A stretch of 64,000 nucleotides of DNA. It comes from Mya arenaria. Lineage: Eukaryota > Mollusca > Bivalvia > Myida > Myidae. The notes beneath the pieces are model-generated. The model searched no databases. It was not told the DNA's origin and saw nothing but the letters and a program-made list of their open reading frames with translations. The stretch spans positions 2,455,566 to 2,519,565 of the forward strand of contig NC_069133.1 of NCBI RefSeq assembly GCF_026914265.1. Direction: 5' to 3'. Position numbers and translations under genes: made by a program. Positions 38,801 to 53,800 of this stretch are shown here, one piece after another (the stretch's first letter is position 1; each line of letters starts with the position of its first letter).

Positions 38801-41800
38801 CCATGAACGCTTTTTTCATCAATGATTCTGAGTAGTTATAGTATTGATTTCAAAACTCATTCATGACTTTATTGTTTAGTTTAAAGCTGCACTCTCACAG
38901 ATATACCGAAAAACCATTTTTATAGCTTTAAAAATAAAAAAAATTGTCTTGGAAAAAGCAATTTACTGTGTAAATATCTGCAAACCAATCATATAAGATT
39001 GCTGACAAAAAAACAGAACAAAGATTTTCATATTTCCGTTCGAAAATTAATGTTTTCTGGCTTAAACCGTTACTAACAGTTTAAGAACAAGAGCTGTCAC
39101 AGAGACAGCACGCTCGACTATTCCGCCGCTTTTCAGTGTAAGGATTGAAAAGTTTTGGCTAAACATGCATGTATCACTGTTAGATTAGATTTCAATGCAA
39201 TACATGATGTGCGGAGATATTAACATAAATGTGGTAACATGCAAAATTTTAAGCAGAATTTTTAAGTCTAATAATAAAGGGCCATTATTTGCAAAACACA
39301 GTTATCTAACTTGATTATTCAATTAGGTTGGGTGGTTAAATACCATTGTATAAAGTCTTAATGCAATACATCAAGTAGTTGCTGAGATATTATCCTATAT
39401 GTGCTAACATGCAAGACCTTAACCAGAATTTCTAAGTCGCATAATAAAGGGGCAAAAATTATATAATATGAAAGATAGAGTTATCTTACTTGATTACCAG
39501 AAGGTTAAATGGTTGGGAGCCTGTGTGTAAAGTTTCAATGCAATACATGATGTATTTGTGAAGCATTGACTTAAAAGTGGTAACATGCAAAACCTTTATC
39601 AGAATTTCTATGTTGAATAAAAAAGGGGCCATTATTTGAATTTAATGCAAACTAGAGTTATCTAACTTGGTTATTTAAATAGATTGGATGGTTGAGTACC
39701 ATTTTATAAAGTCTCAATGCAATTCATCCAGTAGTTGCTGAGATATTAACCTATGTGTGCTTACATGTAAAACCTTAACCAGAATTTCTGAGTCAAATAT
39801 AAAATTAAATGCAAACTAGATATCTAACTTGGTAAATTAAGTAGGTTGGATGGTTGAGTACCATTGTATCAAGTCTCAATGCAATACCTCAAGCAGTTAC
39901 TGAGATATTAACCTATGTGTGCTTGCACGCAAAACCTTAACCAGAATTTCTAAGTCAAATAATCAAGGCCTATTATTTGCATTAAATGAAAACTAGAGTT
40001 ATCTAACTTGGTTAATTAAGTAGGTTGGATAGTTGAGTACCATTGTATCAAGTCTCAATGCAATACCTCAAGTAGTTGCTGAGATATTAACCTATGTGTG
40101 CTTGCACGCAAAACCTTAACCAGAATTTCTAAGTCAAATAATAAAGGCCTATTATTGGCATTAAATGCAAAGTAGAGTTATCAAACTTGGTTAATTAAGT
40201 AGTTTGGATGGTTGAGTACCATTGTATAAAGTCTCAATGCAATACCTCAAGTAGTTGCTGAGATATTAACCTATGTGTGCTTGCACGCAAAACCTTAACC
40301 AAGGGGTGACGCCGACACAGACACCGACGCCGACGCTTGGGTGAGTAGTATAGCTCTCCTTATTCTTCGAATAGTCGAGCTAAAAATGCATAAAACTTAA
40401 ATATAAAAATATGCGATCTAATTTTTTGTCAGCAGTATTAAATAACTGGGTTCCATGGAATTTCACAAAAATTGGCTTGTTCCAAGACAAAACAAGAGCT
40501 GTCACAGTATGTGACGAATGCCCCCGAATGTGACATTGACCTATGAACAAGGTCAGTACATGAAAAGTTGATCTTGCCTTTACGTGTCAAATACATATGG
40601 CAAGTTATTTTAAATTGCCTCTGAACATAAAAAATACCACCCATACTTGACAACCTACACTGTTATGTCCTTATATTCAGAATTCCCTTGTGAATAAACA
40701 CTTAGTGTATCTTTCACCTTAGAGGTAGGGACATGGGTCTTACACACGACACGTCGTCTTGGTATGTGGAAAACATGTAGCAAGTGATTTTAAAATCTGT
40801 CCATACAAGAGAAAGTTACAGCCCGGACACGACAACCTATACTCTATGTCCTTATGTGCAGCACTCCATTGTGAATAAACACTAAGTGTGACCTTGACCT
40901 TTCAGGCAGGGACACGGGTCTTGCACGCGACACGTCGTCTTGGTATGTGGAACACATTCGGCAAGTTATTTTAAAATCTGTCCATACAAGAGACAGTTAC
41001 AGCCCGGACACGACAACCTATACTCTATGTCCTTATATGCAGCACTCCATTGTGAATAAACACTTAGTGTGACCTTGACCTTTGAGGTAGGGACACGGGT
41101 CTTGCACGCAACACGTCGTCTTGGTATGTGGAACACATGTGGCAAGTTATTTTAAAATCTGTCCATACAAGGGAAAGTTACAGCCCGGACACGACAACCT
41201 ATACTCTATGTCCTTATATGCAGCACTCCATTGTAAATAAACACAAAGTGTGACCTTGACCTTTGAGGTAGGGACGTGGGTCTTGCACGCAACACGTCGT
41301 CTTGGTATGTGGAACACATGTGGCAAGTTATTTTAAAATCTGTCCATACAAGAGAAAGTTACAGCCCGGACACGACAACCTATACTCTATGTCCCTATAT
41401 GCAGCACTCCATTGTGAATAAACACTAAGTGTGACCTTGACCTTTGAGGTAGGGACGTGGGTCTTGCACGTGACACGTCGTCTTGGTATGTGGAACACAT
41501 TCGGCAAGTTATTTTAAAATCTGTCCATACAAGGGAAAGTTACTGCCCGGACACGACAACCTATACTCTATGTCCTTATATGCAGCACTCCATTGTGAAT
41601 AAACACTAAGTGTGACCTTGACCTTTGAGGTAGGGACACGAGTCTTGCACGCGACACGTCGTCTTGGTATGTGGAACACATGTGGCAAGTTATTTGAAAA
41701 TCTGTCCATACAAGGGAAAGTTACAGAGCCGGACAGACGGACGGACAGACAGACGGATGGTGCGATTTTAATATGCCCACCTTGGGGGCATAAAAATAAA

Positions 41801-44800
41801 AAAGTTGTAAAAATGTTCAATCTGTGAGAGTGCATATAAACTGCTTTTGCAAGGAATACTTTCAACTTATTTTGTGACACTCACTTAATATTCAATTCAA
41901 AAAGGTGTCATATTGCTCATCGAAAAGATGACCCCTAACTGTATGAAATGTTACCTGTATAGACTCTGGGTAGTTGTCTGTGGGCAGACATTTACACATG
42001 GAGACCACTGACCCCTAACTGTATGAAATGTTACCTGTATAAACTCTGGGTAGTGTTCTGTGGGCAGACATTTACACATGGAGACCACTGACCCCTAACT
42101 GTATGAAATGTTACCTGTATATACTCTGGGTAGTGTTCTGTGGGCAGACATTTACACATGGAGACCACTGATCCCTAACTGTATGAAATGTTACCTGTAT
42201 AGACTCTGGGTAGTTGTCTGTGGGCATACATTTTCACATGGACACCACTGACCCCTAACTGTATATAATGTTACCTGTATAGACTCTGGGTAGTGTTCTG
42301 TGGGCAGACATTTACACATGGAGACCACTGATCCCTAACTGTATGAAATATTACCTGTATAGACTCTGGGTAGTGTTCTGTGGGCAGACATTTACACATG
42401 GAGATCACTGACCCCTAACTGTATGAAATGTTACCTGTATATACTCTGGGTAGTGTTCTGTGGACAGACATTTACACATGGAGACCACTGATCCCTAACT
42501 ATATGAAATGTTACCTGTATAGACTCTGGGTAGTGTTCTGTGGGCAGACATTTACACATGGAGACCACTGACCCCTAACTGTATGAAATGTTACCTGTAT
42601 AGACTATGGGTAGTGTTCTGTGGGCATACATTTACACATGGAGACCATTGATCCCTAACTGTATGAAATGTTACCTGTATAGACTCTGGGTAGTGTTCTG
42701 TGGGCAGACATTTACACATGGACACCACTGACCCCTAATTGTATGAAATGTTACCTGTATAGACTCTGGGTAGTGTTCTGTGGGCAGACATTAACACATG
42801 GAGACCACCGATCCCTAACTGTATGAAATGTTACCTGTATAGACTCTGGGTAGTGTTCTGTGGGCAGACATTTACACATGGAGACCACTGATCCCTAACT
42901 GTATGAAATGTTACCTGTATAGACTCTGGGTAGTGTTCTGTGGGCATACATTTACATATGGAGACCACTGATCCCTAACTGTATGAAATGTTACCTGTAT
43001 AGACTCTGGGTAGTGTTCTGTGGGCATACATTTACACATGGAGATCACTGACCCCTAACTGTATGAAATGTTACCTGTATAGACTCTGGGTAGTGTTCTG
43101 TGGGCAGACATTTACACATGGAGACCACTGATCCCTAACTGTATGAAATGTTACCTGTATAGACTCTGGGTAGTGTTCTGTGGGCATACATTTACACATG
43201 GACACCACTGACCCCTAACTGTATGAAATGTTACCTGTATATACTCTGGGTAGTGTTCTGTGGGCATACATTTACATATGGAGACCACTGATCCCTAACT
43301 GTATGAAATGTTACCTGTATAGACTCTGGGTAGTGTTCTGTGGGCATACATTTACACATGGAGACCACTGACCCCTAACTGTATGAAATGGTACCTGTAT
43401 AGACTCTGGGTAGTGTTCTGTGGGCAGATATTTACACATGGACACCACTGATCCCTAACTGTATGAAATGTTACCTGTATAGACTCTGGGTAGTGTTCTG
43501 TGGGCAGACATTTACACATGGACACCACTGATCCCTAACTGTATGAAATGTTACCTGTATATACTCTGGTTAGTGTTCTGTGGGCAGACATTTACACATG
43601 GAGATCACTGACACCTAACTGTATGAAATGTTACCTGTATAGACTCTGGGAAGTGTTCTGTGGGCAGACATTTACACATGGACACCACTGACACCTAACT
43701 GTATGAAATGTTACCTGTATATACTCTGGGTAGTGTTCTGTGGGCAGACATTTACACATGGAGACCACTGACCCCTAACTGTATGAAATGTTACCTGTAT
43801 AGACTCTGGGTAGTGTTCTGTGGGCAGACATTTACACATGGACACCACTGACCCCTAACTGTATGAAATGTTACCTGTATAGACTCTGGGTAGTGTTCTG
43901 TGGGCATACATTTACACATGGAGATCACTGACCCCTAACTGTATGAAATGTTACCTGTATAGACTCTGGGTAGTTGTCTGTGGGCATACATTTACACATG
44001 GAGACCACTGACCCCTAACTGTATGAAATGTTACCTGTATAGACTCTGGGTAGTGTTCTGTGGGCAGACATTTACACATGGAGACCACTGATCCCTAACT
44101 GTATGAAATGTTACCTGTATAGACTCTGGGTAGTGTTCTGTGGGCAGACATTTACACATGGAGACCACCGACCCCTAACTGTATGAAATGTTACCTGTAT
44201 AGACTCTGGGTAGTGTTCTGTGGGCAGACATTTACACATGGACACCACTGATCCCTAACTGTATGAAATGTTACCTGTATATACTCTGGTTAGTGTTCTG
44301 TGGGCAGACATTTACACATGGAGATCACTGACACCTAACTGTATGAAATGTTACCTGTATAGACTCTGGGAAGTGTTCTGTGGGCAGACATTTACATATG
44401 GAGACCACTGATCCCTAACTGTATGAAATGTTACCTGTATAGACTCTGGGTAGTGTTCTGTGGGCATACATTTACACATGGAGACCACTGACCCCTAACT
44501 GTATGAAATGGTACCTGTATAGACTCTGGGTAGTGTTCTGTGGGCAGATATTTACACATGGACACCACTGATCCCTAACTGTATGAAATGTTACCTGTAT
44601 AGACTCTGGGTAGTGTTCTGTGGGCAGACATTTACACATGGACACCACTGATCCCTAACTGTATGAAATGTTACCTGTATATACTCTGGTTAGTGTTCTG
44701 TGGGCAGACATTTACACATGGAGATCACTGACACCTAACTGTATGAAATGTTACCTGTATAGACTCTGGGAAGTGTTCTGTGGGCAGACATTTACACATG

Positions 44801-47800
44801 GACACCACTGACACCTAACTGTATGAAATGTTACCTGTATATACTCTGGGTAGTGTTCTGTGGGCAGACATTTACACATGGAGACCACTGACCCCTAACT
44901 GTATGAAATGTTACCTGTATAGACTCTGGGTAGTGTTCTGTGGGCAGACATTTACACATGGACACCACTGACCCCTAACTGTATGAAATGTTACCTGTAT
45001 AGACTCTGGGTAGTGTTCTGTGGGCATACATTTACACATGGAGATCACTGACCCCTAACTGTATGAAATGTTACCTGTATAGACTCTGGGTAGTTGTCTG
45101 TGGGCATACATTTACACATGGAGACCACTGACCCCTAACTGTATGAAATGTTACCTGTATAGACTCTGGGTAGTGTTCTGTGGGCAGACATTTACACATG
45201 GAGACCACTGATCCCTAACTGTATGAAATGTTACCTGTATAGACTCTGGGTAGTGTTCTGTGGGCAGACATTTACACATGGAGACCACCGACCCCTAACT
45301 GTATGAAATGTTACCTGTATAGACTCTGGGTAGTGTTCTGTGGGCAGACATTTACACATGGACACCACTGATCCCTAACTGTATGAAATGTTACCTGTAT
45401 ATACTCTGGTTAGTGGTCTGTGGGCAGACATTTACACATGGAGATCACTGACACCTAACTGTATGAAATGTTACCTGTATAGACTCTGGGAAGTGTTCTG
45501 TGGGCAGACATTTACACATGGACACCACTGACACCTAACTGTATGAAATGTTACCTGTATATACTCTGGGTAGTGTTCTGTGGGCAGACATTTACACATG
45601 GAGACCACTGATCCCTAACTGTATGCAATGTTACCTGTATAGACACTGGGTAGTGTTCTGTGGGCAGACATTTACACATGGAGATCACTGACCCCTAACT
45701 GTATGAAATGTTACCTGTATAGACTCTGGGTAGTGTTCTGTAGGCATAAATTTACACATGGAGATCACTGATCCCTAACTGTATGAAATGTTACCTGTAT
45801 AGACTCTGGGTAGTTGTCTGTGGGCAGACATTTACACATGGAGACCACTGATCCCTAACTGTATGAAATGTTACCTGTATAGACTCTTGGTAGTGTTCTG
45901 TGGGCAGACATTTACACATGGAGACCACTGACCCCTAACTGTATGAAATGTTACCTGTATAGACTCTGGGTAGTGTTCTGTGGGCAGACATTTACACATG
46001 GACACCACTGACCCCTAACTGTATGAAATGTTACCTGTATAGACTCTGGGTAGTGTTCTGTGGGCAGACATTTACACATGGACACCACTGACCCCTAACT
46101 GTATGAAATGTTACCTGTATAGACTCTGGGTAGTGTTCTGTGGGCATACATTCACACATGGAGACCACTGACCCCTAACTGTATGAAATGTTACCTGTAT
46201 AGACTCTGGGTAGTGTTCTGTGGGCAGACATTAACACATGGAGACCACTGACCCCTAACTGTATGAAATGTTACCTGTATATACTCTGGGTAGTGTTCTG
46301 TGGGCAGACATTTACACATGGAGACCACTGACCCCTAACTGTATGAAATGTTACCTGTATAGACTCTGGGTAGTGTTCTGTGGGCATACATTTACACATG
46401 GAGATCACTGATCCCTAACTGTATGAAATGTTACCTGTATAGACTCTGGGTAGTGTTCTGTGGGCAGACATTTACACATGGAGACCACTGACCCCTAACT
46501 GTATGAAATGTTACCTGTATAGACTCTGGGTAGTGTTCTGTGGGCAGACATCAACACATGGAGATCACTGACCCCTAACTGTATGAAATGTTACCTGTAT
46601 AGACTCTGGGTAGTGTTCTGTGGGCAGACATTTACACATGGAGACAACTGACCCTAACTGTATGAAATGTTACCTGTATATACTCTGGGTAGTGTTCTGT
46701 GGGCAGACATTTACACATGGACACCACTGACCCCTAACTGTATGAAATGTTACCTGTATAGACTCTGGGTAGTGTTCTGTGGGCAGACATTTACACATGG
46801 AGATCACTGATCCCTAACTGTATGAAATGTTACCTGTATAGACTCTGGGTAGTGTTCTGTGGGCAGACATTTACACATGGAGACCACTGACCCCTAACTG
46901 TATGAAATGTTACCTGTATAGACTCTGGGTAGTGTTCTGTGGGCAGACATCAACACATGGAGATCACTGATCCCTAACTGTATGAAATGTTACCTGTATA
47001 GACTCTGGGTAGTTGTCTGTGGGCATACATTTACACATGGAGATCACTGACCCCTAACTGTATGAAATGTTACCTGTATATACTCTGGGTAGTGTTCTGT
47101 GGGCAGACATTTACACATGGAGACCACTGACCCCTAACTGTATGAAATGTTACCTGTATAGACTCTGGGTAGTTGTCTGTGGGCAGACATTTACACATGG
47201 AGATCACTGATCCCTAACTGTATGAAATGTTACCTGTATAGACTCTGGGTAGTGTTCTGTGGGCATACATTTACACATGGAGACCACTGACCCCTAACTG
47301 TATGAAATGTTACCTGTATAGACTCTGGGTAGTGTTCTGTGGGCAGACATCAACACATGGAGATCACTGACCCCTAACTGTATGAAATGTTACCTGTATA
47401 GACTCTGGGTAGTGTTCTGTGGGCAGACATTAACACATGGAGACCACTGACCCCTAACTGTATGAAATGTTACCTGTATATACTCTGGGTAGTGTTCTGT
47501 GGGCAGACATTTACACATGGAGACCACTGACCCCTAACTGTATGAAATGTTACCTGTATAGACTCTGGGTAGTGTTCTGTGGGCAGACATTTACACATGG
47601 AGATCACTGATCCCTAACTGTATGAAATGTTACCTGTATAGACTCTGGGTAGTGTTCTGTGGGCAGACATTTACACATGGAGACCACTGACCCCTAACTG
47701 TATGAAATGTTACCTGTATAGACTCTGGGTAGTGTTCTGTGGGCAGACATCAACACATGGAGATCACTGATCCCTAACTGTTTGAAATGTTACCTGTTTA

Positions 47801-50800
47801 GACTCTGGGTAGTTGTCTGTGGGCATACATTTACACATGGAGATCACTGACCCCTAACTGTATGAAATGTTACCTGTATAGACTCTGGGTAGTGTTCTGT
47901 GGGCATTCATTTACACATGGAAATCACTGACCCCTAACTGTATGAAATGTTACCTGTATAGACTCTGGGTAGTTGTCTGTGGGCAGACATTTACACATGG
48001 AGATCACTGACCACTAACTGTATAAAATGTTACCTGTATAGACGCTGGGTAGTTGTCTGTGGGCATACATTTACACATGGAGATCACTGACCACTAACTG
48101 TATAAAATGTTACCTGTATAGGCTCTGGGTAGTGTTCTGTGGGCATACATTTACACATGGAGACAACTGATCCCTAATTGTATGAAATGTTACCTGTATA
48201 GACTCTGGGTAGTGTTCTGTGGGCAGACATTAACACATGGAGACCACTGATCCCTAACTGTATGAAATGTTACCTGTATAGACTCTGGGTAGTGTTCTGT
48301 GGGCATACATTTACACATGGAGACCACTGACCCCTAACTGTATGAAATGTTACCTGTTTAGACTCTGGGTAGTGTTCTGTGGGCATACATTTACACATTG
48401 AGACCACTGATCCCTAACTGTATGAAATGTTACCTGTATAGACTCTGGGTAGTTGTCTGTGGGCATACATTTACACATGGAGACCACTGACCCCTAATTG
48501 TATGAAATGTTACCTGTATAGACTCTGGGTAGTGTTCTGTGGGCAGACATTTACACATGGAGACCACTGATCCCTAACTGTATGAAATGTTACCTGTATA
48601 GACTCTGGGTAGTGTTCTGTGGGCAGACATTTACACATGGAGACCACTGACCCCTAACTGTATGAAATGTTACCTGTATAGACTCTGGGTAGTGTTCTGT
48701 GGGCAGACATTTACACATGGAGACCACTGATCCCTAACTGTATGAAATGTTATCTGTATAGACACTGGGTAGTGTTCTGTGGGCAGACATTTACACATGG
48801 AGACCACTGATCCCTAACTGTATGAAATGTTACCTGTATAGACACTGGGTAGTGTTCTGTGGGCAGACATTTACACATGGAGATCAATGACCCCTAACTG
48901 TATGAAATGTTACCGTATATAGAATCTGGGTAGTGTTCTGTGGGCATACATTTACACATGGAGACCACTGACCCCTAACTGTATGAAATCATACCTGTTT
49001 AGACTCTGGGCAGTTGTCTGTGGGCAGACATTTACACATGGAGATCACTGACCCCTAACTATATGAAATGTTACCTGTATAGACTCTGGGTAGTGTTCTG
49101 TGTGCAGACATTTACACATGGAGACCACTGATCCCTAACTGTATGAAATGTTACCTGTATAGACTCTGGGTAGTGTTCTGTGGGCAGACATTTACACATG
49201 GAGACCACTGACCCCTAACTGTATGAAATGTTACCTGTATAGACTCTGGGTAGTGTTCTGTGGGCAGACATTTACACATGGAGACCAATGATCCCTAACT
49301 GTATGAAATGTTACCTGTATAGACACTGGGTAGTGTTCTGTGGGCAGACATTTACACATGGAGATCACTGACCCCTAACTGTATGAAATGTTACCTGTAT
49401 AGACTCTGGGTAGTGTTCTGTGGGCATACATTTACACATGGAGACCACTGATCCCTAACTGTATGAAATGTTACCTGTTTAGACTCTGGGTAGTTGTCAG
49501 TGGGCAGACATTTACACATGGAGATCACTGACCCCTAACTGTATGAAATGTTACCTGTATAGACTCTGGGTAGTGTTCTGTGGGCATACATTTACACATG
49601 GAGACCACTGACCCCTAACTGTATGAAATGTTACCTGTATAGACTCTGGGTAGTGTTCTGTGGGCATACATTTACACATAGACACCACTGACCCCTAACT
49701 GTATGAAATGTTACCTGTATAGACTCTGGGTAGTGTTCTGTGGGCAGACATTTACACATGGAGACCACTGACCCCTAACTGTATGAAATGTTAATTGTAT
49801 AGACTCTGGGTAGTGTTCTGTGGGCAGACATTAACACATGGAGACCAGTGACCCCTAACTGTATGAAATGTTACCTGTATAGACTCTGGGTAGTGTTCTG
49901 TGGGCAGACATTAACACATGGAGACCACTGACCCCTAACTGTATGAAATGTTACCTGTATAGACTCTGGGTAGTGTTCTGTGGGCAGACATTTACACATG
50001 GACACCACTGATCCCTAACTGTATGAAATGTTACCTGTATAGACTCTGGGTAGTGTTCTGTGTGCAGATATTTACACATGGATACCACTGATCCCTAACT
50101 GTATGAAATGTTACCTGTATAGACTCTGGGTAGTTGTCTGTGGGCAGACATTTACACATGGAGACCACTGACCCCTAACTGTATAACATGTTACCTGTTT
50201 AGACTCTGGGTAGTTGTCTGTGGGCAGACATTTACACATGGAGACCACCGACCCCTAACTGTATGAAATGTTACCTGTATAGACTCTGGGTAGTGTTCTG
50301 TGGGCAGACATTTACACATGGACACCACTGATCCCTAACTGTATGAAATGTTACCTGTTTAGACTCTGGGTAGTGTTCTGTGGGCATACATTTACACATG
50401 GAGACCACTGATCCCTAACTGTATGAAATGTTACCTGTTTAGACTCTGGGTAGTTGTCTGTGGGCAGACATTTACACATGGAGATCACTGACCCCTAACT
50501 GTATGAAATGTTACCTGTATAAACTCTGGGTAGTGTTCTGTGGGCAGACATTTACACATGGACACCACTGATCCCTAACTGTATGAAATGTTACCTGTAT
50601 AGACTCTGGGTAGTGTTCTGTGGGCATACATTTACACATGGAGACCACTGATCCCTAACTTTATGAAATGTTACCTGTATAGACTCTGGGTAGTGTTCTG
50701 TGGGCAGACATTTACACATGGAGATCACTGAAAACTAACTGTATGAAATGTTACCTGTATAGACTCTGGGTAGTTGTCTGTGGGCATACATTTACACATG

Positions 50801-53800
50801 GAGACCACTGATCCCTAACTGTATGAAATGTTACCTGTATAGACTCTGGGTAGTGTTCTGTGGGCAGACATTTACACATGGAGACCACTGATCCCTAATT
50901 GTATGAAATGTTACCTGTATAGACTCTGGGTAGTTGTCTGTGGGCAGACATTTACACATTGAGATCACTGACCACTAACTGTATGAAATGTTACCTGTAT
51001 AGACTCTGGGTAGTTGTCTGTGGGCATACATTTACACATGGACACCACTGACCCCTAACTGTATGAAATGTTACCTGTATAGACTCTGGGTAGTGTTCTG
51101 TGGGCAGACATTTACACATGGAGACCACTGACCCCTAACTGTATGAAATGTTACCTGTATAGTCTCTGGGTAGTGTTCTGGGGGCAGACATTTACACATG
51201 GAGACCACTGATCCCTAACTGTATGAAATGTTACCTGTATAGACTCTGGGTAGTGTTCTGTGGGCATACATTTACACATGGAGACCACTGACCCCTAACT
51301 GTATGAAATGTTACCTGTATAGACTCTGGGTAGTGTTCTGTGGGCATACATTTACACATGGACACCACTGACCCCTAACTGTATGAAATGTTACCTGTAT
51401 ATACTCTGGGTAGTGTTCTGTGGGCAGACATTTACACATGGAGACCACTGACCCCTAACTGTATGAAATGTTACCTGTATAGACTCTGGGTAGTGTTCTG
51501 TGGGCAGACATTTACACATGGAGACCACTGATCCCTAACTGTATGAAATGTTACCTGTATAGACTCTGGGTAGTTGTCTGTGGGCAGACATTTACACATG
51601 GAGACCACTGATCCCTAACTGTATGAAATGTTACCTGTATAGACTCTGGGTAGTTGTCTGTGGACAGACATTTACACATGGAGACCACTGACCCCTAACT
51701 GTATGAAATGTTACCTGTATAGACTCTGGGTAGTGTTCTGTGGGCAGACATTTACACATGGAGACCACTGATCCCTAACTGTATGAAATGTTACCTGTAT
51801 AGACTCTGGGTAGTGTTCTGTGGGCAGACATTTACACATGGAGACCACTGATCCCTAACTGTATGAAATGTTACCTGTATAGACTCTGGGTAGTGTTCTG
51901 TGGGCAGACATTTACACATGGAGACCACCTGATCCCTAACTGTATGAAATGTTACCTGTATAGACTCTGGGTAGTGTTCTGTGGGCAGACATTTACACAT
52001 GGAGACCACTGACCCCTAACTGTATGAAATGTTACCTGTATAGACTCTGGGTAGTGTTCTGTGGGCAGACATTTACACATGGAGATCACTGACCCCTAAC
52101 TGTATGAAATGTTACCTGTATAGACTCTGGGTAGTTGTCTGTGGGCAGACATTTACACATGGAGACCACTGACCCCTAACTGTATGAAATGTTACCTGTA
52201 TAGACTCTGGGTAGTTGTCTGTGGGCAGACATTTACACATGGAGACCACCTGACCCCTAACTGTATGAAATGTTACCTGTATAGACTCTGGGTAGTGTTT
52301 TGTGGGCAGACATTTACACATGGACACCACTGATCCCTAACTGTATGAAATGTTACCTGTTATAGACTCTGGGTAGTGTTCTGTGGGCATACATTTACAC
52401 ATGGAGACCACTGATCCCTAACTGTATGAAATGTTACCTGTATAGACTCTGGGTAGTGTTCTGTGGGCAGACATTTACACATGGAGACCACTGACCCCTA
52501 ACTGTATGAAATGTTACCTGTATTAGACTCTGGGTAGTTGTCTGTGGGCAGACATTTACACATGGAGATCACTGACCCCTAACTGTATGAAATGTTACCT
52601 GTATAGACTCTGGGTAGTGTTCTGTGGGCAGACATTTACACATGGAGCACCACTGATCCCTAACTGTATGAAATGTTACCTGTATAGACTCTGGGTAGTG
52701 TTCTGTGGGCAGACATTTACACATGGAGACCACTGATCCCTAACTGTATGAAATGTTACCTGTATAGACTCTGGGTAGTGTTCTGTGGGCAGACATTTAC
52801 ACATGGAGATCACTGAAACCTAACTGTATGAAATGTTACCTGTATAGACTCTGGGTAGTTGTCTGTGGGCATACATTTACACATGGAGACCACTGATCCC
52901 TAACTGTATGAAATGTTACCTGTATAGACTCTGGGTAGTGTTCTGTGGGCAGACATTTACACATGGAGACCACTTATCCCTAATTGTATGAAATGTTACC
53001 TGTATAGACTCTGGGTAGTTGTCTGTGGGCAGACATTTACACATGGAGATCACTGACCACTAACTGTATGAAATGTTACCTGTATAGACTCTGGGTAGTT
53101 GTCTGTGGGCATACATTTACACATGGACACCACTGACCCCTAACTGTATGAAATGTTACCTGTATAGACTCTGGGTAGTGTTCTGTGGGCATACATTTAC
53201 ACATGGAGACCACTGACCCCTAACTGTATGAAATGTTACCTGTATAGACTCTGGGTAGTGTTCTGTGGGCAGACATTTACACATGGAGACCACTGATCCC
53301 TAACTGTATGAAATGTTACCTGTATAGACTCTGGGTAGTGTTCTGTGGGCATACATTTACACATGGAGACCACTGACCCCTAACTGTATGAAATGTTACC
53401 TGTATAGACTCTGGGTAGTGTTCTGTGGGCATACATTTACACATGGACACCACTGACTCCCTAACTGTATGAAATGTTACCTGTATAGACTCTGGGTAGT
53501 GTTCTGTGGGCATACATTTACACATGGAGATCACTGACCCCTAACTGTATGAAATGTTACCTGTATAGACTCTGGGTAGTGTTCTGTGGGCATACATTTA
53601 CACATGGAGACCACTGATCCCTAACTGTATGAAATGTTACCTGTATAGACTCTGGGTAGTGTTCTGTGGGCAGACATTTACACATGGAGACCACTGACCC
53701 CTAACTGTATGAAATGTTACCTGTATAGACTCTGGGTAGTTGTCTGTGGGCAGACATTTACACATGGAGATCACTGACCCCTAACTGTATGAAATGTTAC

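Larger units (their letters stand above)
38884..41836. mobile_element. MITE B, split by two nested pearl/HINE-like elements
   Basis: Left end AAGCTGCACTCTCACAGAT and right end ATCTGTGAGAGTGCATAT are inverted and match MITE A. Removing 39087-40386 and 40491-41796 leaves about 347 bp that co-aligns with MITE A. For instance the right part 'ccaagacaaa|ataaaaaagttgtaaaaat' matches MITE A 'tgagaccaaaaagaagaagt', with the element 4 insertion at the bar. MITE B therefore predates both insertions. Confidence 0.7.
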
